A stretch of DNA of 64,000 nucleotides from Pseudoxanthobacter soli DSM 19599 (lineage in GTDB: Bacteria; Pseudomonadota; Alphaproteobacteria; Rhizobiales; Segnochrobactraceae): the NCBI RefSeq assembly GCF_900148505.1, contig NZ_FRXO01000015.1, positions 1-64,000 on the forward strand, read 5' to 3'. Below the pieces are notes generated by a model, which made no database searches, was not told where the DNA came from, and worked only from the letters and a program-made list of their open reading frames with translations. The position numbers were made by a program, and so were the translations under genes. How positions within the stretch are numbered: position 1 is the first letter of the stretch; the number at the start of each line of letters is the position of its first letter. This document shows positions 52,341-61,538 of the stretch, piece after piece.

Positions 52341-53720
52341 ATGACGTCGACGACCCTTGACGCATCCTGGAACCGCCCGGAGGAGCCCGCCGCTCCCGCC
52401 GGCCGGCTTCCGCGCTTCCTCCGCTCCGCCCGCCGCGCCTTCGGCGCGCTCGCCATGGTTGGTGCCGTGGCCCTCGCCGGTGCCCAGCATGCCAAGGCCG
52501 CCGACGACACCATCAAGGTCGGCGTGCTGCACTCGCTGTCCGGCACCATGGCGATCTCGGAGACCACGCTGAAGGACACCGTCCTGATGCTGATCGACGA
52601 GCAGAACAAGAAGGGCGGCCTGCTCGGCAAGAAGCTCGAGGCGGTGGTCGTCGATCCCGCCTCCAACTGGCCGCTGTTCGCCGAGAAGGCCCGCGAGCTC
52701 CTGACCAAGGACAAGGTCGCGGCGGTGTTCGGCTGCTGGACGTCGGTGTCGCGCAAGTCCGTGCTGCCGGTGTTCGAGGAGCTGAACGGCATCCTGTTCT
52801 ACCCGGTGCAGTACGAAGGCGAGGAATCCTCGAAGAACATCTTCTACACCGGCGCCGCCCCGAACCAGCAGGCGATCCCGGCCGTCGACTATCTGATGGA
52901 GAACGAGGGCGTCCAGCGCTGGGTGCTTGAAGGCACCGACTACGTCTATCCGCGCACGACCAACAAGATCCTCGAGGCCTACCTGAAGTCCAAGGGCGTG
53001 AAGGCCGAGGACATCTCGATCAACTACACGCCGTTCGGCTTCTCCGACTGGCAGACCCGCGTCGCCGAGATCAAGAAGTTCGGCTCCGAGGGCAAGAAGA
53101 CCGCCGTGGTCTCCACCATCAACGGCGACGCCAACGTGCCGTTCTACAAGGAACTCGCCAACCAGGGCATCAAGGCCACCGACATCCCGGTCGTCGCCTT
53201 CTCGGTCGGCGAAGAGGAACTCGCCGGCATCGACACCAAGCCGCTCGTCGGCCACCTCGCCGCGTGGAACTACTTCGAGTCCGTCGACACGCCGGAGAAC
53301 GCCGAGTTCATCAAGAAGTGGAAAGAGTTCATCAAGAACGACAAGCGCGTGACCAACGACCCGATGGAAGCCACCTATATCGGCTTCAACATGTGGGTTA
53401 AGGCGGTCGAGAAGGCCGGCACCACCGATCCGAGCAAGGTCATCCCGGACATGATCGGCGTCTCGGTCCCGAACCTCTCGGGCGGCTACTCGGCGATGAT
53501 GCCGAACCACCACATCACCAAGCCCGTGCTGATCGGCGAGATCCAGGACAACGGCCAGTTCGAGATCGTGTCCGAGACCCCCGGCCTGATCGTCGCGCAG
53601 GAATGGTCCCCGTACCTCGAGGGTTCCCGCGACCTGATCGCCGACTGGCGCTCGCCGATGTCGTGCGGAAACTTCAACGTCAAGACCGGCAAGTGCGGCG
53701 GCGCCGGCGCAGCGAACTGA
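52341..53720 (+). CDS. urtA: Urea ABC transporter, substrate-binding protein
   Basis: This 459-residue periplasmic protein has a long signal peptide (FLRSARRAFGALAMVGAVALAGAQHAKA, cleavage near residue 53) followed by DDTIKVGVLHSLSGTMAISETTLKDTVLMLIDEQNKKGGLLGKKLEAVVVDPASNWPLFAEKARELL. AAVFGCWTSVSRKSVLPVFEELNGILFYPVQYEGEESSKNIFYTGAAPNQQAIPAVDYL is diagnostic of UrtA/AmiC-like urea binders. It captures urea for import by UrtBC/DE. GGGGAAC precedes the ATG. It heads urtABCDE and is divergent from the two-component system. Confidence 0.97.
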   Translation: MTSTTLDASWNRPEEPAAPAGRLPRFLRSARRAFGALAMVGAVALAGAQHAKAADDTIKVGVLHSLSGTMAISETTLKDTVLMLIDEQNKKGGLLGKKLEAVVVDPASNWPLFAEKARELLTKDKVAAVFGCWTSVSRKSVLPVFEELNGILFYPVQYEGEESSKNIFYTGAAPNQQAIPAVDYLMENEGVQRWVLEGTDYVYPRTTNKILEAYLKSKGVKAEDISINYTPFGFSDWQTRVAEIKKFGSEGKKTAVVSTINGDANVPFYKELANQGIKATDIPVVAFSVGEEELAGIDTKPLVGHLAAWNYFESVDTPENAEFIKKWKEFIKNDKRVTNDPMEATYIGFNMWVKAVEKAGTTDPSKVIPDMIGVSVPNLSGGYSAMMPNHHITKPVLIGEIQDNGQFEIVSETPGLIVAQEWSPYLEGSRDLIADWRSPMSCGNFNVKTGKCGGAGAAN

Positions 53721-53734
53721 CGCGCGGAGCACAC

Positions 53735-53804
53735 GGCCGGGCGTGATCGCGCCCGGCCCGATCCTCTCTCCTGACCAACCGGCCGGCGCCCTGCGGCGCC
53801 GGCC
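53735..53804 (+). repeat. Two strong hairpins between urtA and urtB
   Basis: GGCCGGGCG/CGCCCGGCC (53735-53743 with 53750-53758, 6-base loop) is followed by GGCCGGCGCC/GGCGCCGGCC (53781-53790 with 53795-53804, 4-base loop). Both stems are perfect and there is no T-tract. They probably stabilise the urtA message or limit read-through, giving binding protein in excess over channel subunits. Confidence 0.65.
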
Positions 53805-53868
53805 TCCCCTCCCGGTGCATCGCCGAACGATCCGGCCGGTGCATCCTCCGCAAGACGGGGTGCCGCTC

Positions 53869-55518
53869 GTGATCCGCCAGTTCGTTGCCCGCAATCCGCT
53901 CCGCCGTTTCGCCGGCCTGATGGCGTGCCTGCTGACCTGTCTCGTCGTGGCGGCCGGCCTCGGCCTGTCGGGCACACCCGCCCGCGCCGACGCGGTCGAC
54001 GACGCGCTGGCGCTGATCGCCAGCCCGAAATTTCCCGACATCGAGAAAGGCGTGACCGAGCTCGCCGCCAGCGGCGCGCCGGAAGCCGCCACGGTGATCG
54101 AGGCGCTCGGCGACGGCCGTCTGATGGTCGATGCCGGCAGCAAGACCCTGTTCGTCAAGGCCCCGGACGGCGCGCTGACCGACGCGCGCACTGGCGCGGC
54201 GGTGGCGGACGCCCCCTCCGGCCTCAAGGCCGTGCGCGTCAACAACCGCGTGCGCCGCGCCGTCGATGCCGCGGTCGGCATGCTGACGCTGATGTCGCCC
54301 GATCCCGCCAAGCGCCTCGCCGCCGCCGACGCCGTTTTCAAGTCGCGCGACGAAGCCGCGTTGCCGGCGATCGAGGCCGCGCTCGCCAAGGAGACCGACC
54401 CCGGCATCCGCACCGTGCTCGAACAGGCCCATGCGGTGCTGATCCTCAACGATCCGCAGGCGAACGCCGAAGCCCGCAGCGCCGCCGTCGCCAGCATCGT
54501 CGCCCGCGGCGACCAGGATGCGCTTTCGATCCTCGACGCGGCCAAGGCCGGCGCTAGCCCGGCCGACGCCGCCGCGATCGATGCCGGCATCCGCGCGATC
54601 CAGAACAAGCAGCAGATCGCGGCGGTGTTCCAGAACGTCTGGTACGGCCTGTCGCTCGGCTCGGTGCTGCTGCTCGCCGCCATCGGGCTCGCCATCACCT
54701 TCGGCGTGATGGGCATCATCAACATGGCCCACGGCGAGATGGTGATGCTCGGCGCCTACACCACCTTCGTGGTTCAGGAGGTCTGCCGCGCCTATGCGCC
54801 GGACATGATCGGCCTGTCGCTGCCGGTCGCCATCCCGCTCGCCTTCGTGGTTACCGGCGCGGTGGGCGTGCTGATCGAGCGCACCGTGATCCGCCACCTC
54901 TACGGCCGGCCGCTCGAAACCCTGCTCGCCACCTGGGGCATCAGCCTGATCCTGCAGCAGGCGGTGCGCTCGCTGTTCGGCCCGACCAACCGTCAGGTCG
55001 ATGCGCCGAGCTACATGTCGGGCGCGTTCGAGGTTGCCGGCGTCACCATCACCTACGGCCGCATGTGGATCGTGGTGTTCGCCATCGCGGTGTTCTTCGG
55101 GTTGCTGACACTGCTGAAGTCGACCTCGTTCGGCCTGAAGATGCGCGCCGTCACCCAGAACCGGAAGATGGCGGCCTCGATGGGCATCCGCACCCCGATG
55201 GTCGACACCATGGCGTTCGCGATGGGCTCCGGCATCGCCGGCATCGCCGGGGTGGCGCTCTCCCAGATCGACAACGTCTCGCCCAATCTCGGCCAGGGCT
55301 ACATCGTCGACAGCTTCATGGTCGTGGTGTTCGGCGGCGTCGGCAATCTCTGGGGCACCCTCGTCAGCGCGCTGACCCTCGGCGTCGCCAACAAGCTACT
55401 GGAGCCCTATGCCGGCGCCGTGCTCGGCAAGATCCTGATCCTGGTGCTCCTGATCCTGTTCATCCAGAAGAAGCCGCGCGGCCTGTTCGCGCTGAAGGGA
55501 AGGGCTATCGAAGCATGA
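53869..55518 (+). CDS. urtB: Urea ABC transporter, permease UrtB
   Basis: This 549-residue LivH-type permease has an extra N-terminal periplasmic domain typical of UrtB. A signal-like segment (FAGLMACLLTCLVVAAGLGLSG) leads a helical HEAT-like region (ADAVDDALALIASPKFPDIEKGVTELAASG... SPDPAKRLAAADAVFKSRDE). Then come about eight helices with GVMGIINMAHGEMVMLGAYTTFVVQE and the cytoplasmic EAA-like segment. No ATG precedes the signal segment at a good distance; GTG 53869 is the likely start. The stop overlaps the urtC start (ATGA). Confidence 0.94.
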   Translation: MIRQFVARNPLRRFAGLMACLLTCLVVAAGLGLSGTPARADAVDDALALIASPKFPDIEKGVTELAASGAPEAATVIEALGDGRLMVDAGSKTLFVKAPDGALTDARTGAAVADAPSGLKAVRVNNRVRRAVDAAVGMLTLMSPDPAKRLAAADAVFKSRDEAALPAIEAALAKETDPGIRTVLEQAHAVLILNDPQANAEARSAAVASIVARGDQDALSILDAAKAGASPADAAAIDAGIRAIQNKQQIAAVFQNVWYGLSLGSVLLLAAIGLAITFGVMGIINMAHGEMVMLGAYTTFVVQEVCRAYAPDMIGLSLPVAIPLAFVVTGAVGVLIERTVIRHLYGRPLETLLATWGISLILQQAVRSLFGPTNRQVDAPSYMSGAFEVAGVTITYGRMWIVVFAIAVFFGLLTLLKSTSFGLKMRAVTQNRKMAASMGIRTPMVDTMAFAMGSGIAGIAGVALSQIDNVSPNLGQGYIVDSFMVVVFGGVGNLWGTLVSALTLGVANKLLEPYAGAVLGKILILVLLILFIQKKPRGLFALKGRAIEA

Positions 55519-56696
55519 GCGCGCCATCCAGCACGCCGACCGCCAGTCCCGCCCGCTTCGGCTTCCTCGATACCAAGGGCCGCATCTTCCTCATCGTGCT
55601 CGTGGCGGCGGGGATCTTCGTTCCCTTCGCGAACCTGGTGTTCCCGCCGGATTCCGCCTTCCACGTCCCGACCTACGCCGTGTCGCTCATGGGCAAGTAC
55701 CTGAGCTACGCCCTGCTCGCGCTCGCGCTCGATCTGGTGTGGGGCTATTGCGGCATCCTCTCGCTCGGCCACGGCGCGTTCTTCGCCCTCGGCGGCTACG
55801 CGATGGGCATGTACCTGATGCGGCAGATCGGCTCGCGCGGCGTCTACGGCAACCCGGTGCTGCCGGACTTCATGGTGTTCCTGAACTGGACCGAGCTGCC
55901 CTGGTACTGGTACGGCTTCGACAGCTTCGCCTTCGCGATGCTGATGGTGGTCGTCGCGCCCGGCATCCTCGCCTTCGTGTTCGGCTGGCTGACGTTCCGT
56001 TCCCGCGTCAACGGCGTCTATCTCTCCATCATCACCCAGGCGATGACGTTCGCGCTCCTGCTCGCGTTCTTCCGCAACGACATGGGCTTCGGTGGCAACA
56101 ACGGCCTGACCGACTTCAAGGACATCCTCGGCTTCGACATCCGCGCCGAGGGCGTCCGCGTGGCGCTGTTCGTCGCCACTCTGGTCGCGCTGGCGCTCGG
56201 CTATCTCATCTCCCGCGCGCTGACGCTCTCCACCTACGGCAAGGTGCTCGTGGCGGTGCGCGACGCGGAATCCCGCACCCGCTTCCTCGGCTACCGCGTC
56301 GAGCACTACAAGCTCGTCGCCTGGACGGTGTCGGCGATGATGGCCGGCGTCGCCGGAGCGCTCTACGTCACCCAGGTCGGCATCATCAACCCGTCGGAAT
56401 TCTCCCCGGCGAACTCCATCGAGGCCGTGATCTGGGTCGCGGTCGGCGGGCGCGGCACCCTCGTCGGCGCGGCGCTCGGGGCGGTGGTCGTCAACTTCGC
56501 CAAGACGTGGCTCACCGGCGCGCTGCCCGAAGTGTGGCTGTTCGCCCTCGGCCTCCTGTTCGTGGTCGTCACGCTCTATCTGCCGAAGGGCATTCTGGGC
56601 GTCGTCAACCAGTGGAAGAACCGCCGCCGGGCGCCGCCTGCGTCCGCCGCCCCCGAACCCGTCGCCTTCACCGCGACCGAAAAGCCGGCGGAGTGA
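55515..56696 (+). CDS. urtC: Urea ABC transporter, permease UrtC
   Basis: This 393-residue LivM-type permease has about ten helices. Segments: YLSYALLALALDLVWGYCGILSLGHGAFFALGGYAMGMYLMRQIG, GYRVEHYKLVAWTVSAMMAGVAGALYVTQVGIINPSEFSPANSIEAVIWVAVGGRGTLVGAALGAVVVN. It forms the membrane channel with UrtB. It is translationally coupled to urtB (ATGA) and ends five bases before the urtD start. Confidence 0.96.
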   Translation: MSAPSSTPTASPARFGFLDTKGRIFLIVLVAAGIFVPFANLVFPPDSAFHVPTYAVSLMGKYLSYALLALALDLVWGYCGILSLGHGAFFALGGYAMGMYLMRQIGSRGVYGNPVLPDFMVFLNWTELPWYWYGFDSFAFAMLMVVVAPGILAFVFGWLTFRSRVNGVYLSIITQAMTFALLLAFFRNDMGFGGNNGLTDFKDILGFDIRAEGVRVALFVATLVALALGYLISRALTLSTYGKVLVAVRDAESRTRFLGYRVEHYKLVAWTVSAMMAGVAGALYVTQVGIINPSEFSPANSIEAVIWVAVGGRGTLVGAALGAVVVNFAKTWLTGALPEVWLFALGLLFVVVTLYLPKGILGVVNQWKNRRRAPPASAAPEPVAFTATEKPAE

Positions 56697-56701
56697 TCCC
56701 G

Positions 56702-57517
56702 ATGACCGTGAGCGCCGACCTCCCCGAAACGTCCGTGGCCCCGCCGCCGCCCGTCCACACCCACGGCACGCCGCTGACCAACACCATCCTCTATCTCGAT
56801 GGCGTGCACGTCTCGTTCGACGGCTTCCGGGCACTGAACCAGCTCTCGCTCGCCATCGCGCCCGGCGAGATGCGGGCGATCATCGGCCCGAACGGCGCCG
56901 GCAAGACCACGATGATGGATTGCATCACCGGCAAGACCAAGCCGGACGGCGGCGTGGTGATGTTCGACGGCGCCGTCGACCTCACCCAGCTCGACGAGGC
57001 GGCCATCGCGGAACTCGGCATCGGCCGCAAGTTCCAGAAGCCGACGGTGTTCGAGACGCTGACGGTGGAGGACAATGTCCGCCTCGCGCTCAAGGGGCCG
57101 CGCAGTCCGTGGTCGGCCCTGTTCGGCGAGCGCAACCGCATCGCCCGCGAGCGCATCACCGAGGTGCTCGACATCGCCCGCATGACCGAGCATCGCGACC
57201 GCCTCGCCGCCGACCTGTCCCACGGGCAGAAGCAGTGGCTGGAGATCGCCATGCTGCTCGCCCAGGACCCGAAGCTCCTGCTGGTCGACGAGCCGGTGGC
57301 GGGCATGACCGATTCCGAGACGATGGAAACGGCCAAGCTCCTGAAGAAGATCTGCGCCCAGGGCCACGCCGTGGTGGTGGTCGAGCACGACATGCTGTTC
57401 GTGCGCGAACTCGACTGCAAGGTCACGGTGCTGCACGAGGGCTCGACGCTGGCCGAGGGCTCCATCGACGCGGTCTCGGTCAACGAGCGCGTCGTGGAGG
57501 TCTATCTCGGTCGCTGA
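56702..57517 (+). CDS. urtD: Urea ABC transporter, ATPase UrtD
   Basis: The 271-residue LivG-type ATPase has a 30-residue proline-rich N-terminal extension, then LYLDGVHVSFDGFRALNQLSLAI. Walker A is IIGPNGAGKTTMMDCITG, the Q-loop is RKFQKPTVFETLTVEDN, the signature is LSHGQKQWLEIAMLL and Walker B is LLLVDEPVAGMTDSE. LSHGQKQWLEI is characteristic of UrtD. It powers urea import with UrtE. Confidence 0.96.
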   Translation: MTVSADLPETSVAPPPPVHTHGTPLTNTILYLDGVHVSFDGFRALNQLSLAIAPGEMRAIIGPNGAGKTTMMDCITGKTKPDGGVVMFDGAVDLTQLDEAAIAELGIGRKFQKPTVFETLTVEDNVRLALKGPRSPWSALFGERNRIARERITEVLDIARMTEHRDRLAADLSHGQKQWLEIAMLLAQDPKLLLVDEPVAGMTDSETMETAKLLKKICAQGHAVVVVEHDMLFVRELDCKVTVLHEGSTLAEGSIDAVSVNERVVEVYLGR

Positions 57518-57531
57518 ACGACGGCGCGCCC

Positions 57532-57600
57532 GCGGCCGGATCGCCCTCCGGCCGCCAACCGTCGACAACCGGACTATCGGGCCTGCACCCCGGATGCAGG
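57532..57600 (+). repeat. Hairpins between urtD and urtE
   Basis: GCGGCCGGA/TCCGGCCGC (57532-57540 with 57547-57555, 6-base loop) and a smaller CCTGCA/TGCAGG stem (57582-57587 with 57595-57600). The second ends four bases before the first candidate urtE ATG at 57605 and about six before its purine box, so it could influence urtE translation. Confidence 0.5.
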
Positions 57601-57616
57601 TTCCATGGAGAGGCCC

Positions 57617-58312
57617 ATGCTGAGCGTCGAATCCATCGATCTCTATTACGGTGCCGCCCAGGCGCTGCGCGATGTCTCCATCACCGCCGAGACCGGCAAG
57701 GTGACGACGGTGCTCGGCCGCAACGGCGTCGGCAAGACCTCGCTGCTGCGCGCCATCACCGGCCGCGAGCCCATTTCCCGCGGCGCCATCCGGTTCGAGG
57801 ACCGCGAGATCTCGAAGCTGAAATCCTACGACCGCGCGCGCGGCGGCATCGCCTTCGTGCCGCAGGGCCGCGAGATCTTCCCGCTGCTGTCGGTCAAGGA
57901 GAACCTGGAGACCGGCTTCGCCCCGCTGAAGCGCTCCGAGCGCTACATCCCCGAGACCATCTACGACCTGTTCCCGGTGCTGAAGGACATGCTGCACCGG
58001 CGCGGCGGCGACCTTTCCGGCGGCCAGCAGCAGCAGCTCGCCATCGCCCGCGCCCTCATCACCCGCCCCCGCCTGCTCGTGCTCGACGAGCCGACCGAGG
58101 GCATCCAGCCGTCCATCATCAAGGATATCGGCCGCGCCATCGATTTCCTGCGCAGCCAGGGCACCATGGCGATCCTGCTGGTGGAGCAATATTTCGATTT
58201 CGCCCGCGACCTGTGCGACACATGGGCCGTGATGGAACGCGGTGCCATCGTCATGTCCGGCACCCGCGCCGAGATGAACGAGGACGAGGTGCTGCAGCGG
58301 CTCGCCGTGTGA
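57617..58312 (+). CDS. urtE: Urea ABC transporter, ATPase UrtE
   Basis: The 231-residue LivF-type ATPase starts MLSVESIDLYYGAAQALRDVSITAETGKVTTVLGRNGVGKTSLLRAITG (Walker A). IAFVPQGREIFPLLSVKENLETGF, signature LSGGQQQQLAIARALI and Walker B LLVLDEPTEGIQPSII follow. GGAGAGG lies just before ATG 57617; an ATG at 57605 is an alternative. It is the last gene of the urt operon, before a strong terminator. Confidence 0.96.
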   Translation: MLSVESIDLYYGAAQALRDVSITAETGKVTTVLGRNGVGKTSLLRAITGREPISRGAIRFEDREISKLKSYDRARGGIAFVPQGREIFPLLSVKENLETGFAPLKRSERYIPETIYDLFPVLKDMLHRRGGDLSGGQQQQLAIARALITRPRLLVLDEPTEGIQPSIIKDIGRAIDFLRSQGTMAILLVEQYFDFARDLCDTWAVMERGAIVMSGTRAEMNEDEVLQRLAV

Positions 58313-58381
58313 GCTCCAGGGGAAGCCCTCCCGCGCCGGGACGCCCCCTCTGCGGCGCGAAAAAGCCGGTTTCCCTTTTGG

Positions 58382-58430
58382 AAGCGGCGGTGGCGGCCCC
58401 ATTCCCGGGTCGCCACCGCCGCTTTTTTTA
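58382..58430 (+). terminator. Rho-independent terminator of urtABCDE
   Basis: A perfect 14-bp stem (AAGCGGCGGTGGCG at 58382-58395 with CGCCACCGCCGCTT at 58411-58424) has a 15-base loop and is followed by seven T residues to 58429. This is the clearest intrinsic terminator in the window, 70 bases after the urtE stop. The next permease is therefore a separate transcript or depends on read-through. Confidence 0.93.
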
Positions 58431-58535
58431 TCGGCCGCCACCGCGCGGCCCGTCGGCCCGCGCCGGCGTGGTGGCACGGAAGATGCTTCGGTTTCCGCAG
58501 CGCCGGCGAGCGGCGAGGGAACGAGGAGAGGCATC

Positions 58536-59912
58536 ATGACGGTGACGACGGCAGCCATCCACCCGACCGACGAAGTGCTGCCGACGCCGCGCCTCGTCAC
58601 GCTCGGCTTCCAGCATGTGTTCGTGATGTATGCCGGCGCCATCGCCGTGCCCCTGATCATCGGCCGCGCGGCGAAGCTGCCGCCGGAGGACGTCGCGCTC
58701 CTCATCAACGCCGACCTGCTCGCCTGCGGCATCGCCACGCTGATCCAGTCGTTCGGCCTCGGCCGCTTCGCAGGCATCCGGCTGCCGGTGATGATGGGCT
58801 GCACCTTCGCCGCCGTCGGCCCGATGGTGGCGATGGCGACCGATCCGGCCCTCGGCCTCGTCGCCATGTTCGGCTCGGTGATCGCCGCCGGCCTGTTCAC
58901 GATCCTCGTCGCGCCGTTCATGAGCCGGCTGCTGCCGCTGTTCCCGCCGGTCGTCACCGGCACGGTGATCCTGGTGATCGGGCTGTCCCTGATGGGCATC
59001 GGCATCAACTGGGCGGCGGGCGCGCCGAACCCCACGCTGCCCGGCTACGGCGATCCCTCCCACCTCGCCGTCGCCGCGTTCGTGCTCTGCGTCATCCTCG
59101 CGGTGATGCGGTTCGCCACCGGCTTCGTGCGCAACATCGCCATCCTGATCGGCATCGTGGTCGGCGCGCTCGCGACCTATGCCCTCGGCATGATGCACTT
59201 CGACAAGGTGGTGACGGCGCCCTGGTTCGGGCTGGTGATGCCGTTCCATTTCGGCATGCCGGTGTTCGATCCGGTGTCGGTCGTCACCATGTGCGTGATC
59301 ATGATCATCGTCATGATCGAATCGACCGGCATGTTCCTCGCCCTCGGCGAGATGGTGGAACGCCCGGTGACGCAGGACGACCTCGCCCGCGGCCTCCGGG
59401 CGGACGGCCTCGGCACCCTGATCGGCGGCGTGTTCAACACGTTCCCGTACACGTCGTTCTCGCAGAATGTCGGGCTCGTCGGCGTCACCGGCATCCGCAG
59501 CCGGTTCGTCTGCGTCGCCGGCGGCCTCATCCTGCTGGCGATGGGGGTGGTTCCCAAGCTCGGCGCGCTGGTCGAATCCGTGCCGGTGTTCGTGCTCGGC
59601 GGCGCCGGCATCGTGATGTTCGGCATGGTCGCGGCGACGGGCGTGCGCATCCTCGCCGGCGTCGACTACGCCGCCAACCGCAACAACCTCTATATCGTCG
59701 CGATCTCAGTCGGGTTCGGCATGATCCCGGTGCTGGCGCCGAGTTTCTTCAACGCCCTGCCGGGCGCGCTGGCGCCGGTGCTGCATTCCGGCATCGTGCT
59801 GGCCGCGCTGATGGCGGTGGTGCTGAACCTCGTCTTCAACGGCTGGGTCTCGCACGCGGAAGCGAGCGCCGCAGTCCGCGACGGCGCCCGTTCGAGCGAG
59901 GCGCTGCACTGA
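58536..59912 (+). CDS. NCS2-family purine (xanthine/urate) permease
   Basis: This 458-residue nucleobase:cation symporter has about 14 helices: LVTLGFQHVFVMYAGAIAVPLIIGRA (QH motif of helix 1), LPVMMGCTFAAVGPMVAM, MIESTGMFLALGEM (helix 8 acidic residue) and FNTFPYTSFSQNVGLVGVTGIRSRFVCVAGGLILLAMGVVPKLGALV (NCS2 signature). The Q-N-V-G-L motif and the NTFPYTSFSQN form point to the xanthine/uric acid subgroup. Purine breakdown yields urea in many bacteria, fitting its place behind the urea importer. GAGGAGAGG precedes the ATG. Confidence 0.92.
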   Translation: MTVTTAAIHPTDEVLPTPRLVTLGFQHVFVMYAGAIAVPLIIGRAAKLPPEDVALLINADLLACGIATLIQSFGLGRFAGIRLPVMMGCTFAAVGPMVAMATDPALGLVAMFGSVIAAGLFTILVAPFMSRLLPLFPPVVTGTVILVIGLSLMGIGINWAAGAPNPTLPGYGDPSHLAVAAFVLCVILAVMRFATGFVRNIAILIGIVVGALATYALGMMHFDKVVTAPWFGLVMPFHFGMPVFDPVSVVTMCVIMIIVMIESTGMFLALGEMVERPVTQDDLARGLRADGLGTLIGGVFNTFPYTSFSQNVGLVGVTGIRSRFVCVAGGLILLAMGVVPKLGALVESVPVFVLGGAGIVMFGMVAATGVRILAGVDYAANRNNLYIVAISVGFGMIPVLAPSFFNALPGALAPVLHSGIVLAALMAVVLNLVFNGWVSHAEASAAVRDGARSSEALH

Positions 59913-59957
59913 GCCGCGTCTCGCGGCTCATCCTCGTCGCGCGCCGCGTCTCGCGGC

Positions 59958-61538
59958 TTAACCGCCCGCGGCGTCGGTGATCTTCCACCGGCAGGCAGCC
60001 CAGGCGCGGCGCCGGTTGGCGAGATCGACGTGGATGTGCTCCTCGTGGTAGCCGTCCGATCCCGGCCCGAGCACCGTCTCGAAGCGGGCGCAGGCGCTGG
60101 CCCGCATCACGGTCCGGAACGAGGCCGGCAGCGAGCGGCCGCCCATCGCGTAGCTGCGGCCGTTCGCCAGTACATAGCCGCCGACATCCATGGCGTTGCC
60201 GCGGCCGTGCTCGCTCAGCCGGTTGCCGCGCTGGCGGTTCTGCGGCCGGCAATCATAGGAATCCGCCACCTTCACCGCCGCGAGCGGGCTGCCGAGCTTC
60301 GCGATCGCCGGGGCGATGTCGGAGCGCATCCACGCGACGATCTCCGTCGCCATATGGCAGTTGAGGTGGGCCGGCGGCGTCATCTCCACCTCGCGACCGT
60401 CGGCGAGCTTGAACGAACTCACCTTCACGAGGTCCGGAACCCGGCAGGCGCCGCCGGATTGCTTGTGCTCGGAGGGCACCATGTCGGCGATGCCCTTGGC
60501 GACGATGGCCGCGCAGGCGGCGGGCAGCCCGCGCACCACGCCCTTGAGGTCCTGTGTCCCGGGCAAGGCCGTGAGCGACGAGCCGGGCAGCGTGTCGGTC
60601 GGCGGGTTGATCGACGTTCCCGGCAGCGCGGCGATCTCCGTGCCGGGCAATCGTGGCCTTGCCGCCGGGACAGGCACGACGAGGCCCCCGCTGACGGCGG
60701 CCGCGGCGCCGGTCTGCGGGCGCGCCTCGGCGGGCGGCGCTTCCTCGCTGCTGACGATGGCGGCCTCGGCAATGGCCGGGCGCGGCGTCGGCAGGCTGAC
60801 GGGCACCGGCACTACCGGCTGCTCCAGCGCCTCGGCGACCACCGGCCTCGGCGGCCGCAGTTCGGGCATGTAGGCCTGCGGGATATCCGGTGCCTCGGCC
60901 TCCGGCGCGACCGGCGGTGGCACGACCGGAGCCGGCTCGACGACCACCGGCGGCCGGGCGGCCGGTGTCCGGCGGCCGGTCCGCGGCACGGCCGTGAAGC
61001 CGCCGCCCGCGGCGCCCGGCGCGATGGCGACGCCCTGCACGCCCGGCGGCACCAGCGCCAGCGCAGTCGGCGCGCCTTCGTCGGATGGCGCCGAATTGGG
61101 GAAGAACATTGCGTCCGGGCCGGGAGAGGGCGTCGCGCCCTTGTTGCGCAAGGCCGCGGAAAGCGCCGGGTTCGGCGGCGGCTCCGCGGCGATCACGGCG
61201 AAGGCGGCAAACGGGTCGGGCGGCGCCGGCGGCGCGAGATCGCCCTTGCCCGTCACGAGGCCGACCGGCCCGCCGGTGTCCTGCGCGCCTGCCGCCGCGG
61301 GGGCAGCCCCCGGGGTGCGGGCGACGCGATTGCCCTTCGCTGTCTTCGTCACGGGCGCGGTCTGTTCGGCCCCCTGCCCCGCGCCGGCTGCGAGGTCCTG
61401 CGCCGTGGCGCCTTCGGGCCAGACACCGAGGGCGAGGGTCAGGACAAGCACGGCCACCCCGGTCCACCGCGCGGCAGCGTCGGACCGCCGCCCCGGCGTG
61501 GCGGCACGGTCGGATTGCGGAGCGCTTTCCGACCGCAT
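59958..61538 (-). CDS. Extensin-like family protein
   Basis: This exported protein of about 526 residues has an N-terminal hydrophobic segment (WTGVAVLVLTLALGVWPEGATA), then about 300 residues of Ala/Pro/Val-rich low complexity (PPVVVEPAPVVPPPVAPEAEAPDIPQ...), then the extensin-like C-terminal domain (LPAACAAIVAKGIADMVPSEHKQSGGACRVPDLVKVSSF... YDCRPQNRQRGNRLSEHGRGNAMDVGGYVLANG... HEEHIHVDLANRRR). The HGRGNAMDVGG and EEHIHVD blocks resemble D,D-carboxypeptidase-like zinc sites (His, Asp, His), suggesting cell-wall hydrolysis. The function is uncharacterised. The start is uncertain (61538 or 61562). Confidence 0.85.
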   Translation of the reverse strand: MRSESAPQSDRAATPGRRSDAAARWTGVAVLVLTLALGVWPEGATAQDLAAGAGQGAEQTAPVTKTAKGNRVARTPGAAPAAAGAQDTGGPVGLVTGKGDLAPPAPPDPFAAFAVIAAEPPPNPALSAALRNKGATPSPGPDAMFFPNSAPSDEGAPTALALVPPGVQGVAIAPGAAGGGFTAVPRTGRRTPAARPPVVVEPAPVVPPPVAPEAEAPDIPQAYMPELRPPRPVVAEALEQPVVPVPVSLPTPRPAIAEAAIVSSEEAPPAEARPQTGAAAAVSGGLVVPVPAARPRLPGTEIAALPGTSINPPTDTLPGSSLTALPGTQDLKGVVRGLPAACAAIVAKGIADMVPSEHKQSGGACRVPDLVKVSSFKLADGREVEMTPPAHLNCHMATEIVAWMRSDIAPAIAKLGSPLAAVKVADSYDCRPQNRQRGNRLSEHGRGNAMDVGGYVLANGRSYAMGGRSLPASFRTVMRASACARFETVLGPGSDGYHEEHIHVDLANRRRAWAACRWKITDAAGG

